Positions 10,479 to 22,960 of a stretch of DNA of 64,000 nt are shown one piece after another (the stretch's first letter is position 1; the number at the start of each line of letters is the position of its first letter). The DNA comes from Setomelanomma holmii (lineage: Eukaryota; Ascomycota; Dothideomycetes; Pleosporales; Phaeosphaeriaceae), in assembly GCA_010015745.1 (NCBI GenBank), contig ML978160.1, positions 248,001-312,000 on the forward strand, given 5' to 3'. Both the position numbers and the translations under genes were made by a program. The notes under the pieces were generated by a model that was not told the DNA's origin, made no database searches, and saw only the letters and a program-made list of their open reading frames with translations.

Positions 10479-11478
10479 TCATTCTTGCTCAGCTCCTTTC
10501 TCGCTATCGGAATTTGGCTCATAGCCAACTTGCAACCAACTCCAGATGTTCAGCCCGATCTTGGTGCCGCTCTTGACTGGCAATCCTGCATGCCAACTCT
10601 CCGGATATCCGCTTCCATCACTTCGCATGTTCTCCCAGTACACAGCGTTGCCAGCCACAGGCTTGAAGATAATGCCCTCGCTCAAGCCTGGGTCCACGGC
10701 ATTATCCTGAGCAGTATCGCATTCGATGAATCGGCACCATTCATGCTTATCAGAGCCAGGGGTTGGATGCTGTAGGCGCGGGAAATGTGTTCCACCACCC
10801 GTGCAATTTGCTTCGACATAGACCATGAAAGAACTGATTCGTCCACTGGTTCTAGTCGAAGTGGCCCAGTCGTAATGGTACGTGTAGTGCCCACCAGTGC
10901 CATATCTCTGAGACCAGAGCTTCTCGATAAAGACGTACGGTCGCCAACCTTGAAATCGGCGTGCGCGGTCTTCAATGCACTTCACTGACTGATCACGTGG
11001 TAACTGGGCTTTTTCCGAATGCCGGACTTTCACGTCCAGCTTCTCTTGCCCTGCGGTCCATACTGTTGACGGCGTGAAATGCGGTTCGCTGTCTCGTATC
11101 AGCAAACCCACTGTGGCCCAGCCCAGCTTCCAGCAAGACCAATGCTTACCTCAAACTAACAACATGCTTCGTTTCCCCCTCACTCAAGAAGCCCTCAATA
11201 TACACCACCAACGGCTCCCTCGACAGGACATGCACGCCCTTATACGCATGCTCCGCACACTCCAGTCCATACTCTGGTACCACCAAACTATCTATCTTCT
11301 CTTGTGCCACACTATCGTCCCCACCTCGTGACCCCGACCCCAAACTACCACCCAGATACGACTCGCTAACAAGACCCGACAAAGGCGCGCCCGCCAAAAC
11401 ATACACGACTATCGCAAAGAAAGCATACTGAATGAGCGACGAAAACGAAAGACTGGACGACCCCGCGGAAGAATGCAT
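10479..11478 (-). CDS. Prolyl 4-hydroxylase-like 2-oxoglutarate/Fe(II) dioxygenase, type II membrane protein
   Basis: Exons 11150-11478 and 10479-11088, 312 residues; the 61-bp intron joins KHVVSL to SEPHFTPS. I chose the ATG at 11478. An in-frame ATG at 11565 would add 29 residues, but the nearer start places the hydrophobic helix LIQYAFFAIVVYVLAG close to the N-terminus as a signal anchor. The catalytic double-stranded beta-helix is in exon 2. The iron ligands are H181 and D183 (in HYDWA) and H276 (SWHAGLPVKSG); K286 (GTK) is the expected 2-oxoglutarate-binding lysine. This is the P4Hc layout. Fungal members hydroxylate prolines in the secretory pathway, or other residues; the target here is unknown. 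A lumenal active site follows from the anchor topology. Confidence 0.75.
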
Positions 11479-14400
11479 TGCTAGATATAAACGAATGGGG
11501 ATAGGGGGTGAAGGAAAAACATGTAAGATTGAGGTTTTTGGAAATTGACGATGGCAGGATTGCATGGTTAGATTAAGGGTCTAGCGTCCGTCGTGTGACG
11601 GGACGATAACGCTGAGCCGCGTTGTGGTGCGTGCGGCGAGGCGAGGCGAGGCTGGCCCCTGGTTTTGAGCAAGGGAGTGGGGAGGTTCACAGATCACTAC
11701 AATTCTCTACAAGCTGATAACAAGTCAATTCTGCTCAATTGGTGATCTCAGGGCAGATACCCAGGAGCTCCTGTGCACGCATTCTTGCTTGTTCAGGCAG
11801 ATCTGCGGTCTTGCCTATTGGCAAATGCGGCTACGGAAGTCACAACAGGGTTCGTTAAAGGGGTGGATACGCACTCTGCGTGTTGTACCAAAAGAAAGAG
11901 TGCTCGCCGTCATCGCTTGCTCGGAGCATCGATTTTGATACTTCTGCGATAGTTATCCACGACAATGGATATCTCTACAAGTCTGCCTGTTGACCTGGGA
12001 ACAGGTTCAGACGGACCTGGAGGACGCATCGGAGCAAGTCGAAGGCAGTTCTGTATTTAGTCCGTTCGACGATGCTCAATCTGACCCTCAGAGGTAGCGA
12101 CTGTGACATTGGTTCTATACTGGGCGTCCAGCGGCTTTGGAAATCGGGTAAATTGCGCTACTGGTAAACGAGACCTTTTTGAGACCTGTTGGCTGGCGGG
12201 TCGACATGCCCTCGAACACCCTGGGACCGACACATGCATACATCCACGATTCTGCTACTCGCCGGAATGCAATCCTTTCTCAGACCCATGGTTGTTATCC
12301 CCGTGGTGCTGGAGTATTCCGAATCCAAGGAATGGTACGAATGTCAGCCTGTTCACCAAGCTGGCCTCGGGACCCATCTTAGCATGCAGGTTGGGCCTTC
12401 CTCCATCGGAAAGTTTCCTCGAACCAGACACTGTGATCTTGACTGCGCGCTTCGGGAAGTGCGGCAACGATGAACTTGGAAGCAGCATTATTGTCTGTGG
12501 ACCACACCGTTCATTGACCGCCGTCCCAACACCCATGCTTGGGGAGAACTAAGAGCGCATGTACATGTAAACATGTAAAACGATTACTGGAGAGCAGCTT
12601 CAGAAGTAAATGGCACCGAAGTACAACAATAAATACAGAATTGATAGCAGCAATCAGTGACACTTCGGCTTGTCGAGAGAAACCAGCAAGGCAAAATGGT
12701 GGAGCATGCATCGAGATCAGGAAAATGAGACAGAAGGAGAACTCTACCAAAGTCTCGGAAATGTAAACAAATGAAGCTATGCAGCGACTGGTTGAGGCAT
12801 GGTTGCTGCGAGATCGGAGGTGCCAGGAGAAGTGAGCGTGAATATCGTCTGCCCGGATTTTTTCTCGAGTTCCAAGGTTCGCTGAGCGCCACAAGCTACT
12901 AAAGTATCCGACGGCTACTATTATAGTTTGGCAACTTAGCACGTCCGGTCATCCTCCCTCCGTTAACTCCGTCGTACCAATTACTTGTTCAGGAGAAGCA
13001 CACTAACGCCTCAATACACACCACGCGAACGTCGAACCATTCTCCCACGCCGCGCGCGGATCCCAAACAGGCAGGAGCACTATTGCGGCGAGTAAATAGG
13101 GAGTAGGTTCTACCATACCTCGTTCCCGCAATAACAGCCAAATTTCTTCCAAGTTCCACCTCGCAAAAAAAAAGTTGGCAATTGGCCACGAAGAAAACCG
13201 GTACGACGATGGTGCATGCAAGCTCGGAGATATAAGCTGCATGTTGCTATTTACTAGTACCGGCTGCTGCCTACTGTCTTCCGAGGCAGATCAAACCTCG
13301 AAAGCACGACTTTTCGCGCAAAGCAACCCTACGGCTCATCACGAACCCCTTTTTCCACAGCGCAAAGCGCATGCGGGAGTCCATGACTGTTCTCACTACA
13401 CATGTCGAGAGTCATGACGCTCCGAGGAGTGACATATATCCACTACAGCTGAAAGCAACCCCACATGCGGCATCTAGGCAAGGAGAACCTGGTCTGGTCT
13501 GGAAAAAATATAAGACCGCGGTAGGTCAGAGTTTGCACAGCCACACGCACAGTCGCTCATGCAGAATTCCACAGAATTCCATGTTTCTGTCGAACATGCC
13601 ATTTTCGTGCCTCGATGCCTCACGCCATGGGGGAGGTCTGGACACTCTTAGAGCCTTGGCTCAAGGTTCTAGTACCGTCCCGTTCAGAAGTCTATTTGGT
13701 GCTCGTAACGATGGACATGCACGATGACTGTGATCTGTTCATGGGGTGTGGAGATCGCGAAAGGTCTCGTAGGGCAGCTGAAAGCTGAAGTACGAGGTAT
13801 TGCATGTTCGAAACCGTTTTCGATGCAACCCTGTGCAGTTCAGCGGCTCTTTGATTCAAGATGGAAAGGATGAGCATGCGATTCTTGATTCCTGATGGGC
13901 CTGGTGTTCGGAGGCTTATGATTGGCGGGTACACTTCCGTGCAAGGCTGCCCTAAGTGTCACGAGAAAGCGTTGCACTTTGCCATTCCCAACACCCGAAA
14001 ATGTGAAGATGTCGTATTGACACGTGGAAGCCAGAGAAGGAGGCTTGTCAGTGGCTGGGTTATGATGCTTTGCTTTTTGCTTGTAACCCCTGGTGCCATT
14101 GACGATGCGCCGTGGTCTAAATCCACATGCAATCTCAATATCTCCATATATCCGCCAAGTTCGAAGGGCATTTGGCCACAGTGGGCTGATAATTGAGAGA
14201 GCTTGTGCTACTTCTGCATGTTCGGGAACGCTAGCAGTGATTGGTTGCGGTAACGTTGTCCGCCACTCGGGCGGGGCGCCGTAGCTGTGACCCAGCGATG
14301 GAACCAGATCGCTCCGGACTCAGGAAGGGAATGTTGTGCAACAGTGGAGATAGAGGCTGGAATCCAGAGTGTCAGAGTGTGCTGATCGACTTGAGACATC

Positions 14401-14841
14401 AGATACAGGTGCTGAATGTATGAGACGGAGATGCATGCAAATGCGAGCCGAAACAAAGCGCAAGCACTTTGTGGTGGTGGTCGAGAGCTTACAGAATATG
14501 ATACACAGCAAAAGAGTGCAGGTTGACGCAAGGAATATGTTACTTTTAAGGACGATTGAGGAGGAAGGGACTGTAAATGCTGGGCATGACAAAGGAGCAC
14601 AAGGAAACCGTTATCCCATGCCAATGCATGCAGGCGTTTCGTCTAAGTCGTCGGCTCGTCTTGCAGTAAACAGAATCGTTGCTTGATCGTACATCGTCTT
14701 GACTAGTTGAAAGTATGGACCTGCCATGATCGTCCATTAAAAGGCGTGCCAATATCCGAAATGCTATACCTGACACTATGCACTAGTGTCCAACACCAGA
14801 TGCTATGCAATAAGACCGACCCAGAAACGATGGAAGGCTTC
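11479..14841. other. Gene-poor stretch, 3.4 kb
   Basis: Frames here are short, in conflicting orientations, lack recognisable domains, and cannot be joined by plausible introns. I find no tRNA, transposon end or tandem array. It may hold promoters, noncoding transcripts or decayed sequence. The first few hundred bases are the upstream region of the prolyl hydroxylase gene. Confidence 0.35.
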
Positions 14842-17036
14842 CTAGTAGGGGCGCAATTGAGGCATGCCAGGCCCCCCGAGTTGGAGATTCGGTGGCATCG
14901 TCGGCACTCCAGCGTTCGAGGGGCCCAGGCGGTGGAACATGTCGATAAGACGTGCCCCAACACTAGGCTCGAGCTCAGTGCCATCCCTCGCAATCTTGAC
15001 CTCCCTGTTGGCGTTCCAAGGGTTGCGAAGCCCGCGGGTGCGGTAAAATGGTAAACGGTTTGTAGACATCCACTCGATCTTGAACGGCTTGCCCCAGCTC
15101 TGAGCGACCGCCGGAGAGTCCCCTTCGCCTTGGACGTCATCCTTTTCGGCGCTTTCTTCCTCGTTTTCCTCCTCGGACAGCTCAGCCTCCCAAAATATAG
15201 TGCCGCGCGCCGAGTCATCAATGATTCTGCCCCTCGGGGCCCACTCCGTTGCTGGTGTGGCAATCGACTTGGGTACATCCGGCGAGTCCAGGATGTTCTC
15301 GGGTTTGGATGCCGAGCCTATAAGTCGAGAGCCGTCTTCAAGGATCGGTGAGACCATACGTGCGAACCCAAAGTATTCGCCAGATTTGTTTGCAGAAAAG
15401 ATGAGGTACACATTCTCTGCAGACTGGTGAAGTCAGCATTGACCTGCGTATATAGTTGCCGTTTTGTAATACTCACCCTGAATGCTTTGTTCAAGACGTC
15501 CTCATTGTGGGACTGAGTGGCCCAGATACCATTTCGCACACTGAGCTCCAAGTCTTGTAGTGTCAAGCTCTTGACTATGAAGTATTTGCTGGAAGCATTG
15601 GTGTCTTCCGGTGCTTCTTCGCCACGCGCCTGTACTGGGGATTCGGGTTCCTCTTGAGGATTCTCGGAAGTCTCACTGTCGAGCTTTGGAGTCTTCGGTG
15701 GAGAGGCATTGGTCTGGTGGCCACCTACCATTGCTGACGGTCCTGTTGGAACTCCAGAAGCTGGAGCTGAGCTACGGCGCAACCGACAAACGAGTCGCAC
15801 GCCGTTGAAGCGGGAGTCGTGGAATCGATGCATGGCGGCCGTGCAGGAAGCTTCCGATCGATAGTTGACAAAAGCGCAGTTGCTTTTGGAGATCAAAAAT
15901 AAGCTCTCAATATCTTTGGTTGCTTCTCGAGAGAAATGGTCCTTCAGCGCAACCACAGTTGTTCCAGGAGGTAAATTGCCCACCCAAAGAGCGTGCCCAG
16001 ACTGCTTCGGCTTTCGAGGAGGCCCACGCGGTATCGAGCTCACAGGCCCTGGGCGAGGCATACCTGTGGTTCAAAATATCAGTGAAAGGCCGATAAAATT
16101 ATTGCAAACAATGAGTGGTAGAGGCCACCTACCTTGTGCTTGTATGAGTGGTGCAGTGAAAGCAGAAGCAATTGCACTTGGGTCGCTCTGCAATGCCCCC
16201 TGCCCGTGCCGAGCACCTGAAAAGGCGCTTTCAGGAGACTGCAGGTACATTTGCTGGCCTTGTAAGCTGATCGGCTGACCAGTTATGCTGCCTCTTCTTT
16301 CAAAGCTGGCTTGTCCTTGAGCAGTTTGCCCAAGATATCCAGGAGAGTATTGTCCATGAGTCCCATAGGGCGCGGGGTAGTACATGTACTGTGACGCCTG
16401 TTGGTAGTTCTGGTATGGTGCTTGCGTCGAGGTTCCGCCGGGCATGCGCGACTGGTTCCCTGCAAAAGAAGGGTATGCGCCATGCTGCGCGCCGTGGGGG
16501 GGCATGAAATTCTGTGGGTAGTGACCCCCAGTGAAAGTGTTTCCATAGGAACTCTGGCTGGGAAAGTTGTTGGATACCTGCGCAGGCATCTGCAGGTTCT
16601 GTCCAAGCTGGTAAACGACGGCGGATGTTGAAGCACCCGAAAGCGACCGTGGTATCGACTGGTGGCCCTGGGCATTGCCTGAACCGTCATCGACTTGACC
16701 GTAATCTGGCAATGCGCCAGTCATCGAGCCCATGTTCAGCGGAGACGCTCCATGCTCCTGGAGCGTATAATGTGCAGAAGGGTGTGCGGTAGAACGATAG
16801 TCGGGTCGAAGTTGGTTTTGAGGTATCGAGCTTAGCTGTGAGTAGAATGGAGTGTTGTTGTCTGCAGCTTTGTAGAGTGCAGAGCCTGGGGTGGAAAGGC
16901 CTTGGTTGCCATCACGCGCAAAACCGGTTGCAGCGCTGTCCAAAGCCTGTGGCCGAGATCCAGGAGGTGCGTCGCCCATTGGTCCTTCGTAGATAACTGG
17001 AAGCGCAACCCACTGCTGAACCCAAACGAAAGCCAT
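14842..17036 (-). CDS. RRM + YTH domain RNA-binding protein (putative m6A reader)
   Basis: Exons 16133-17036, 15477-16063 and 14842-15414 give 687 residues. The introns (GTAGGT...CACAG and GTGAGT...AGAG) join IQAQ-GMPRPG and NKAFR-NVYLIF. Residues 1-300 are Gln/Tyr/Gly/Ser-rich and disordered. An RRM at about 325-400 starts ALWVGNLPPGTTVVALKDHF and carries an RNP1-like NCAFVNYRSEAS. The YTH domain spans about 459-665: SKYFIVKSLTLQDLELSV, GIWATQ (first cage Trp), NVYLIFSANKSGEYFGFARM, FKIEWMS (second cage Trp) and NPWNANREVK (third aromatic). The visible cage Trps suggest it can bind N6-methyladenosine. The N-terminal MAFVWVQQW is unusual; the ATG that begins MGDAPPG (residue 20) may be the true start. 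Known fungal relatives act in RNA elimination or mRNA decay. Confidence 0.85.
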
Positions 17037-19907
17037 TAGTCCATGTTCTACGTGTTCAAAACGAGCTTGAAAAACGAATGTGTATAGAGCCCAAAGATCC
17101 GGTCCGACATTGTACTAGAGAACACAACATACCTAATAGTATATTGAAATAATCCTCTTAAAGAGTGGCGATCCGGATGAAGTGAGTACCGAAAGTGTAA
17201 TGCCTCTTGGTGAAGATGATATTCAGGGCATGCCAATAAGAGAAGGAGGCAGTGAAAGGGTCGCGTGTAAAAAAAGAAGCTTAGGAGGAGGTCAGACCGT
17301 TCGAGGGAAGATTAACGGCTCCAATTGAGGTCCCATATGCAAGACGAGCTCGCTTAAGGCGGTAAGCAGATAATGGTCAGAAGTGCGCGACCAACCACAA
17401 GGAAGAAGCGAACTTTTCAAGCCTTATGAGGTGTTGACAGCGTAACGGCGGCAGGGGCCGCAATGAGGTAAAGTACGTGCGCTGCCGATGACGAGTGGCC
17501 TTGCAGAGGATGTGTCTCCACGGCGGTATCACTGGTTGGCCAGCGAGAGCGGGAATGCCGCACGAGAGTTTTGCAAGCCTCTGCCTCAATTGCCTCTGGG
17601 CTTAGTGGAAATTCGCGTTCTGATTGGGTCCGGGAGGGGAAGCCCTGTGGCTGTCAGAATGGTTGTGGAGCAGCAGGGTCCTAACCGACAACTTGGAGGC
17701 GAAATGATCACCAGATGTCTTCGAAGCGAAGATAATTGGAGGCCTCGAGGCAAGGACAGGGACGGATACAGCGTTGTGGAAGTTGAAATGGTCGAGTGTG
17801 GCGAGTGATACCTACTTCTAGATTGCCATGGCCCGATAGCGCTGATCCTTGACAGGCCGTGGGAGCTAAGCGGACCCTTTCTACCCCAGCAATGCTCTGC
17901 TAGGGGCATTTGTAAGATACATGTTGTGCATTTCACAGTGACGGTTGTAGCATGTATAGAGCTGGGATCACAGAGGGTCCTATCCCACATGTTTTCCGAC
18001 TAGGAAATCCTTGAACCACGATCCATGACACAAGTGCGAGTCGCAACCTCCTTGCTAGGGAACGCCTGCTTGGTGCAGGTTTAGTACAGAATCATGAAGT
18101 AATTCGAAAAACCACTATCCATCCGAACAGGTCCAAACGCCAATTTGGACTGCCGACCAATAGGAATGATGGCGTAGAGGCTTCGGTCCACACGGAACAT
18201 GCACGAACTCGGCCGCTCATAGGGACCTCAGGTCACCTAAGGGCCAGGGAAGAGCCGTGGCCGCTTCGAAGCCTGCAAATGGCTTCAAAATAATATGGCC
18301 TGAGATGCTGTCGAGAGACCAGGATTACCGGCAGAAAGCAACGCCAAAGGGCTTCGTCTTGAGCCCTGCGGCGGGATGGCGCTGGGCAGGGCCGAAAGGA
18401 TGCCAGAAGCACTGCAGGATGGGCTTGGTTACCAGCGTGTCGGTCGGACGCCACGGTGGACGCGACACGCTCTGTTGGGTGGGTCGTGAAAAGACAGCCT
18501 GTTCGTGCATGCAAATGCAGGACGGACACATCTGACATCCATCCTCTCTAACTTGGTAGCATCTCGGCAAGCATGAACACGACTATCCGCAACTTTCGCT
18601 CTAAGGTGAGTCGGAGATGGGCCACCCAATCACAGCATGTGAGATGGCTTTGCCACACCTCGGGGACAACGAGAAACCTGGTGCGAAGATCGACACTGCG
18701 CCTAGCACAGCCGCAATACGTTCTACCGGGTGAAGATCTGTCACGGTACCGAGAACGCCAGTGGGCTTTCGAGCCAGGTTTTGGACTTTGCGCAAGGGGA
18801 ACTAATACAGGAATGTTGGCCGTAGAGGCCTCTTGCGAAATGCGACGCTGTGACTCGGCTTAGCAGGCTGCGTTCTGCGACCCTACATGTCGTTTTTGCA
18901 ATGCAGGGCAATCAATTGCATGGTCATTTCCCATGGCTGGCGTCATGCGACAATGAAGATTTCCGGTCGCAAGGGGCATGGGGAAAAATGACGCTTTGAC
19001 GTTGGCTGCTACGTAATCAAGTTGGCGTAATGGCTAACCTTCAAGGGTCAGTCACTAGTGCCCGCCATCAATCCATACTCCGATGGTTGAGCCCGAACGC
19101 ACCGTACGAACGAAACGCGGCGCACGGAGATACCAATTACAGTTTTTGCCGTAAGATTGTGGAGAGTGAAAAGCGGCAATTCTGATGGGCCTTTTCGCCT
19201 GCTCGCGAGGCCTGGGTGTACGTAGCCCAGCCAAGGTTCCGGATGCTGCGAAACCGATAGCAAGGTGGCTGTGGCTGTGTTGAGGATCACCATCGCATCC
19301 ACAACTTGGGAACGCCTCAATGATGTTCGAGGCGATAAGCGGGGTGAAACACTGAAATGCCGTTGTCACCCCTGGCGATCCGTCATTTTGCCAGCATGTC
19401 AGCGGCCGCACGTGTTGGACGTTTCGCCCCATTGAGGCCAAGTATAGCATATGCCATCATTCCGAACAGTGGTTCTAAACAGGTCCAGCCAACGAACAGA
19501 GTCTTCGTGTTTAACTAGTCTCGCCAAGCACAATCCATGTGCAAGTCAGTCAGTACATTATGCACCGCATCGCAATCATTCTTTTCTTAGTCGCACCTCC
19601 CGCCTGTCGATGTATATCAAGTCCCTTGTTGCCACCTCAATTGCCGCTTGTGACCAAACGATCTTCGTTGAAACGCGTCGCTTCCTCGACATTGCTCCTC
19701 GGCTATAACTCGCTCTATCCCTAAGTAGACATCGGGAACTCCGAAGGACTCCGCTTGTGCAATCATCATCAGCATTCAATATCTCCACGCGACTCATGGG
19801 GATCATAGCTGGCAAACACTGGAAGATACCAACGTCAACTGCCGGGAATTTGTTACTTTCTAGCCGCGTCGACTCCCATATCTACCAATCTTCGAGTCAG
19901 TGACAGG
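17037..19907. other. Gene-poor stretch, 2.9 kb
   Basis: The first several hundred bases are the YTH gene's promoter and 5' leader. No frame carries recognisable domains, and I see no RNA gene or repeat family. Confidence 0.35.
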
Positions 19908-20889
19908 TCACTTTGCTACATATTCTCGCAAGAAGTCTTCGATATATTGGAAGTAAAGTGGTTCCGCAACAGTGTCGTTGTGACTGCCATTGGGAAACTC
20001 TCTCCAGACCTTTGGGGCTTTGCAGACTTGGAACAGGCGACTCATGTGGGATGGGGGAATGATTTCGTCTTTGAGGCCGCTTAGAAAGAGGATAGGTAGC
20101 TCTGTTATCTGCGGCATCGTCGCTTCGGTGGGCCAAATCTGATGGCACAGCGGAGCAAGATATTTTGCAGGAGGGAAGGCACTGCGCGACAGTCAATAAG
20201 CAGATTTCGCAGGTTGCAAAGTACTAACCTCGGAATCAGCTTCTTTAGTGATGTAAACGTATTTTCGAGCACAATGCCCGTAATGTCGCCTTGCTTCTGG
20301 TTACGAGCCGCTAATGCGACTGCAACAGCGCCACCGATGCTCTGTCCGTATATCACAATCCTTGTATTGCGCAAGTCGTGCCGTTGACGAATGTAGTCCA
20401 GCCCTGTCTGTGCGTCTATCATGAGCCCCTTCTCATTGGGAGAGCCAGACGAAAGACCATAGCCACGATATTGTAGCATCAAGACATTGCACCTGAGATC
20501 CTTTTCGAGTATCTTTGCGATGGGTAGTCTGTAGCCGATGTTGCCAGCATTGCCATGGAACATCAGAACAGTGACGTTCCGCGCATGCTGCTTGCTCGGT
20601 CGGATGAGGAAAGCACTGAGACTCTCTCCGTCAGGTGTAGGAATGAACAACTCCTCGAAATCGGCAATTCCACACTGCGACGGTCGGGGTACGTTGGTGC
20701 GCGCGTCTGGAGGGAAGTTTCGAGGATAGATAATGTCACTGAGCACATCAACTCGGTCCTATAATGTGTTCATGGCGGTGCTCACTTTTGCTTGAAGTAC
20801 AAGAGGCCACTGACCACGGCGGCGATGCCTGACGACGCAAAGAGTGGCAGGCGCAGGTAGGACATGAAGGTATCAAGTGCGGAAGCCAT
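19908..20889 (-). CDS. bem46: Alpha/beta hydrolase, Bem46 / ABHD13 family
   Basis: Three exons: 20786-20889, 20229-20738 and 19908-20181, giving 295 residues. The introns (GTGAGC...CTCAG, 47 bp; GTTAGT...CGCAG, 47 bp) recreate family motifs exactly: YFKQNDIIYPRN at the first junction and LIPSAFPPAKYLAPL at the second. An N-terminal hydrophobic anchor (LFASSGIAAVVSGLLYF) is followed by the hydrolase fold. The oxyanion region is LMFHGNAGNIG, the nucleophile serine lies in YGQSIGGAVAVA (about S166), the acid is D243 (LKDEIIPP) and the histidine is H272 (NGSHND). The length matches family members of about 300 residues. Bem46 proteins are membrane-associated and have been linked to polarity and spore germination in fungi; the substrate is unknown. 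Confidence 0.85.
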
Positions 20890-21306
20890 CTTGCTGTACC
20901 ACAAATGCTGCTGTCACGGTCGCAGTGGTGCAGCGAGCAGTATAATTTTTCGGGGACGGAGGCTATTAAGTGATCGAATTCTCCATTGTATGTACCCAAA
21001 AGGAAGCGAATTGCTGCCTCCGCTGGCGCTGAGAGGAGTCGCGTGTGAGATAGCCGCGGCGTTTGGATCCAGCTAGCCATTGGAGCTATAGACGCAAGCG
21101 CCAAGCCTCAAGCTCCGTCGTGCGTAGTTCGTGTTGCCTGCAGCTTCAACGACATGACCACTCACCAAAGCTTCTACCTCGCCATCCAATTGCTCTCAAG
21201 ACTTAGAACGCGCATCTACACTTCACCTTCGTCGCACATCAGCTCCAACCGATAGGATGATGTCCACAGGCATGCTTGGAGAAGGTGGTTTGGCCTGCGC
21301 AACATC
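20890..21306. other. Divergent intergenic region, 417 bp
   Basis: Lies between the Bem46-like and proteasome beta-1 genes. A short out-of-frame ATG cluster at 21257-21272 precedes the chosen proteasome start; read through, it would give only a short upstream frame. I see no exact proteasome-control element. Confidence 0.4.
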
Positions 21307-22099
21307 ATGGGACAGCTTGGAACTTACTATGGCGCAGATGGCATCCACATCGACATGAACCACCTCAAGAAGGGCGAAGTCAAGTAGGTCACACCCAGGA
21401 TCGCTGTCTCCTACGTCAGTCTAACACATACCTAAAGCCTAGGCACATCCATCATGGCAATCAACTTCAAAGACGGCGTAATATTAGGTGCCGACAGCAG
21501 AACAACGACCGGAGCCTATATCGCGAACCGAGTTACCGACAAGCTCACACAAGTTCACGATACCATTTGGTGCTGCAGATCCGGCTCTGCAGCTGACACA
21601 CAAGCGGTGGCTGATATTGTACACTATCATCTGGGCATGTACGGCATCACGAATGACGAGGCCCCGACAACCCAAACGGCAGCCGCCATTTTCCAAGAGC
21701 TGTGCTACTCGAACAAGGATCAACTATCGTGAGTGTACTACAACTCACAGTTCAGTTCAGGCTCTAATGACCAATAGTGCTGGCATGATCATTGCTGGAT
21801 GGGATCACCGACACGGCGGCCAGGTGTACTCAATTCCTCTCGGAGGATCTCTGCACAAGCAATCGTATGCGATCGGCGGTTCAGGCTCAACGTACATCTA
21901 CGGATACTGCGATGCGAACTGGAGGGAAGACATGAGTGAGGCAGAGGGCATCAAGTTCGTGAAGGGAGCACTAGCGGAGGCCATCAAGTGGGACGGTAGC
22001 TCTGGTGGAGTGATCCGCATGGTCGTCCTCACAGCGCAGGGTGCACAGCGACATCTCTACCTGCCTGACCAAAGCTACGAGGGCCCTGGTCGGCAGTAG
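21307..22099 (+). CDS. PRE3: 20S proteasome subunit beta type-1 (caspase-like), Pre3/PSMB6
   Basis: Exons 21307-21383, 21438-21728 and 21778-22099 give 229 residues. The introns (GTAGGT...TAAAG, 54 bp; GTGAGT...AATAG, 49 bp) join GEVN-LGTSIM and DQLS-AGMII. Residues 1-28 are the propeptide, and GIHIDMNHLKKGEVNLG matches the Pre3 type. Autocleavage before T29 would expose the catalytic Thr1, and the mature-numbering residues D17 and K33 are in place (GADSRTTTGAY...VTDK). The WCCRSGSAADTQA and IKWDGSSGGVIRMVVLTAQG blocks are diagnostic of beta-1. The subunit sits in the inner rings of the 20S core in cytosol and nucleus and gives post-acidic cleavage. Start choice: the upstream ATGs at 21257-21272 are out of frame. 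Confidence 0.95.
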
Positions 22100-22960
22100 A
22101 TGGGCGGAGCGCTGGCAGCAGAAGCGTAGGAAAAAGGAAATCAACGACAAAGTACCGCTTGATGCAACGGCGCAATGCGGGCATGATAACGAATATAGAC
22201 GGTCTAGTTGGCGCTTTCACGCCGTGACAGGTCCTGTTAGTAAAGGTACATCCAACAAGCACTGGATGCTTCGGCCTTGCAAGGCTTGGGGCCTGGTCTT
22301 GTCCTAGCACCTCTTCGTTACAGCACTTAGCCAACGAAGCGGGAGGCTCAAGTTGTGCAGCCAATCACAACAGCGTGTTCTACCATCCCTCCATGGCTGC
22401 TTTCTTTTCTGCCAACGGAGCTATCACGTGTCATGATTGAGCGACGATGAAGATTCTCGTGCAATGCAAAGTGAAGCCGTGAAGCAGGTATTCAAGCCTA
22501 AAATGCACGTTGTCGTCACGCAGGGTCCTGACAGGAGATCAATTTGGGCAGCGACCAAGGGTTCACGGTTCAAGCGCCATTTACTGTATAACGACCTAGC
22601 TGGTCTGGGCGCTCCCCACGGCCTCTAATAACACCTCGTCACCTCAACACCGCCCGCAGCCTCAATCCGCCGCTCTTTTCACTCACGTCTTTCCTCCCCA
22701 AACGCGCCGCCGTCCAATTCACTTTGGCCACGGCAGAGAGAGCCATTACTGCAGGAGCCAGAAATGGATAGCTGGTAAAGTCTATCTTCGCCTGCGATAA
22801 GAGGTTCTGCAACCGGCGAAGCTGCGCCGACACTGCCCTCTTCCTCGTCGCGCGCTCGGCCCACGTTCCTTCAGGACAGCACGACTGTCGCGCCGCTACA
22901 TCTCTCACACCTTCACCCTCGCTCGCCTCTGCATAGACTCTAACACTCTCCTATTGCGGA
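22100..22960. other. Intergenic region upstream of the Pho80-type cyclin, 861 bp
   Basis: Two same-strand genes flank it, so it holds the proteasome gene's terminator region and the cyclin promoter. Apart from one CACGTG palindrome I see no clear motif. Confidence 0.35.
22425..22430. promoter_or_regulatory. CACGTG E-box, possible bHLH site
   Basis: The palindrome lies in the context ATCACGTGTC, about 530 bp before the cyclin ATG. CACGTG is the core bound by Pho4/NUC-1-type and Cbf1-type bHLH factors. A six-base match is expected by chance about once per 4 kb, so this is weak. Confidence 0.2.

Noticed and set aside
12103..12552. 149-codon frame in the gene-poor stretch
   Set aside because: Overlapped by three other frames on both strands, with no domain or splice partner.
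21257..21306. Upstream ATG cluster as the start of the proteasome beta-1 subunit
   Set aside because: These ATGs are in a different frame and lead to a TGA; the in-frame ATG at 21307 gives the expected propeptide.
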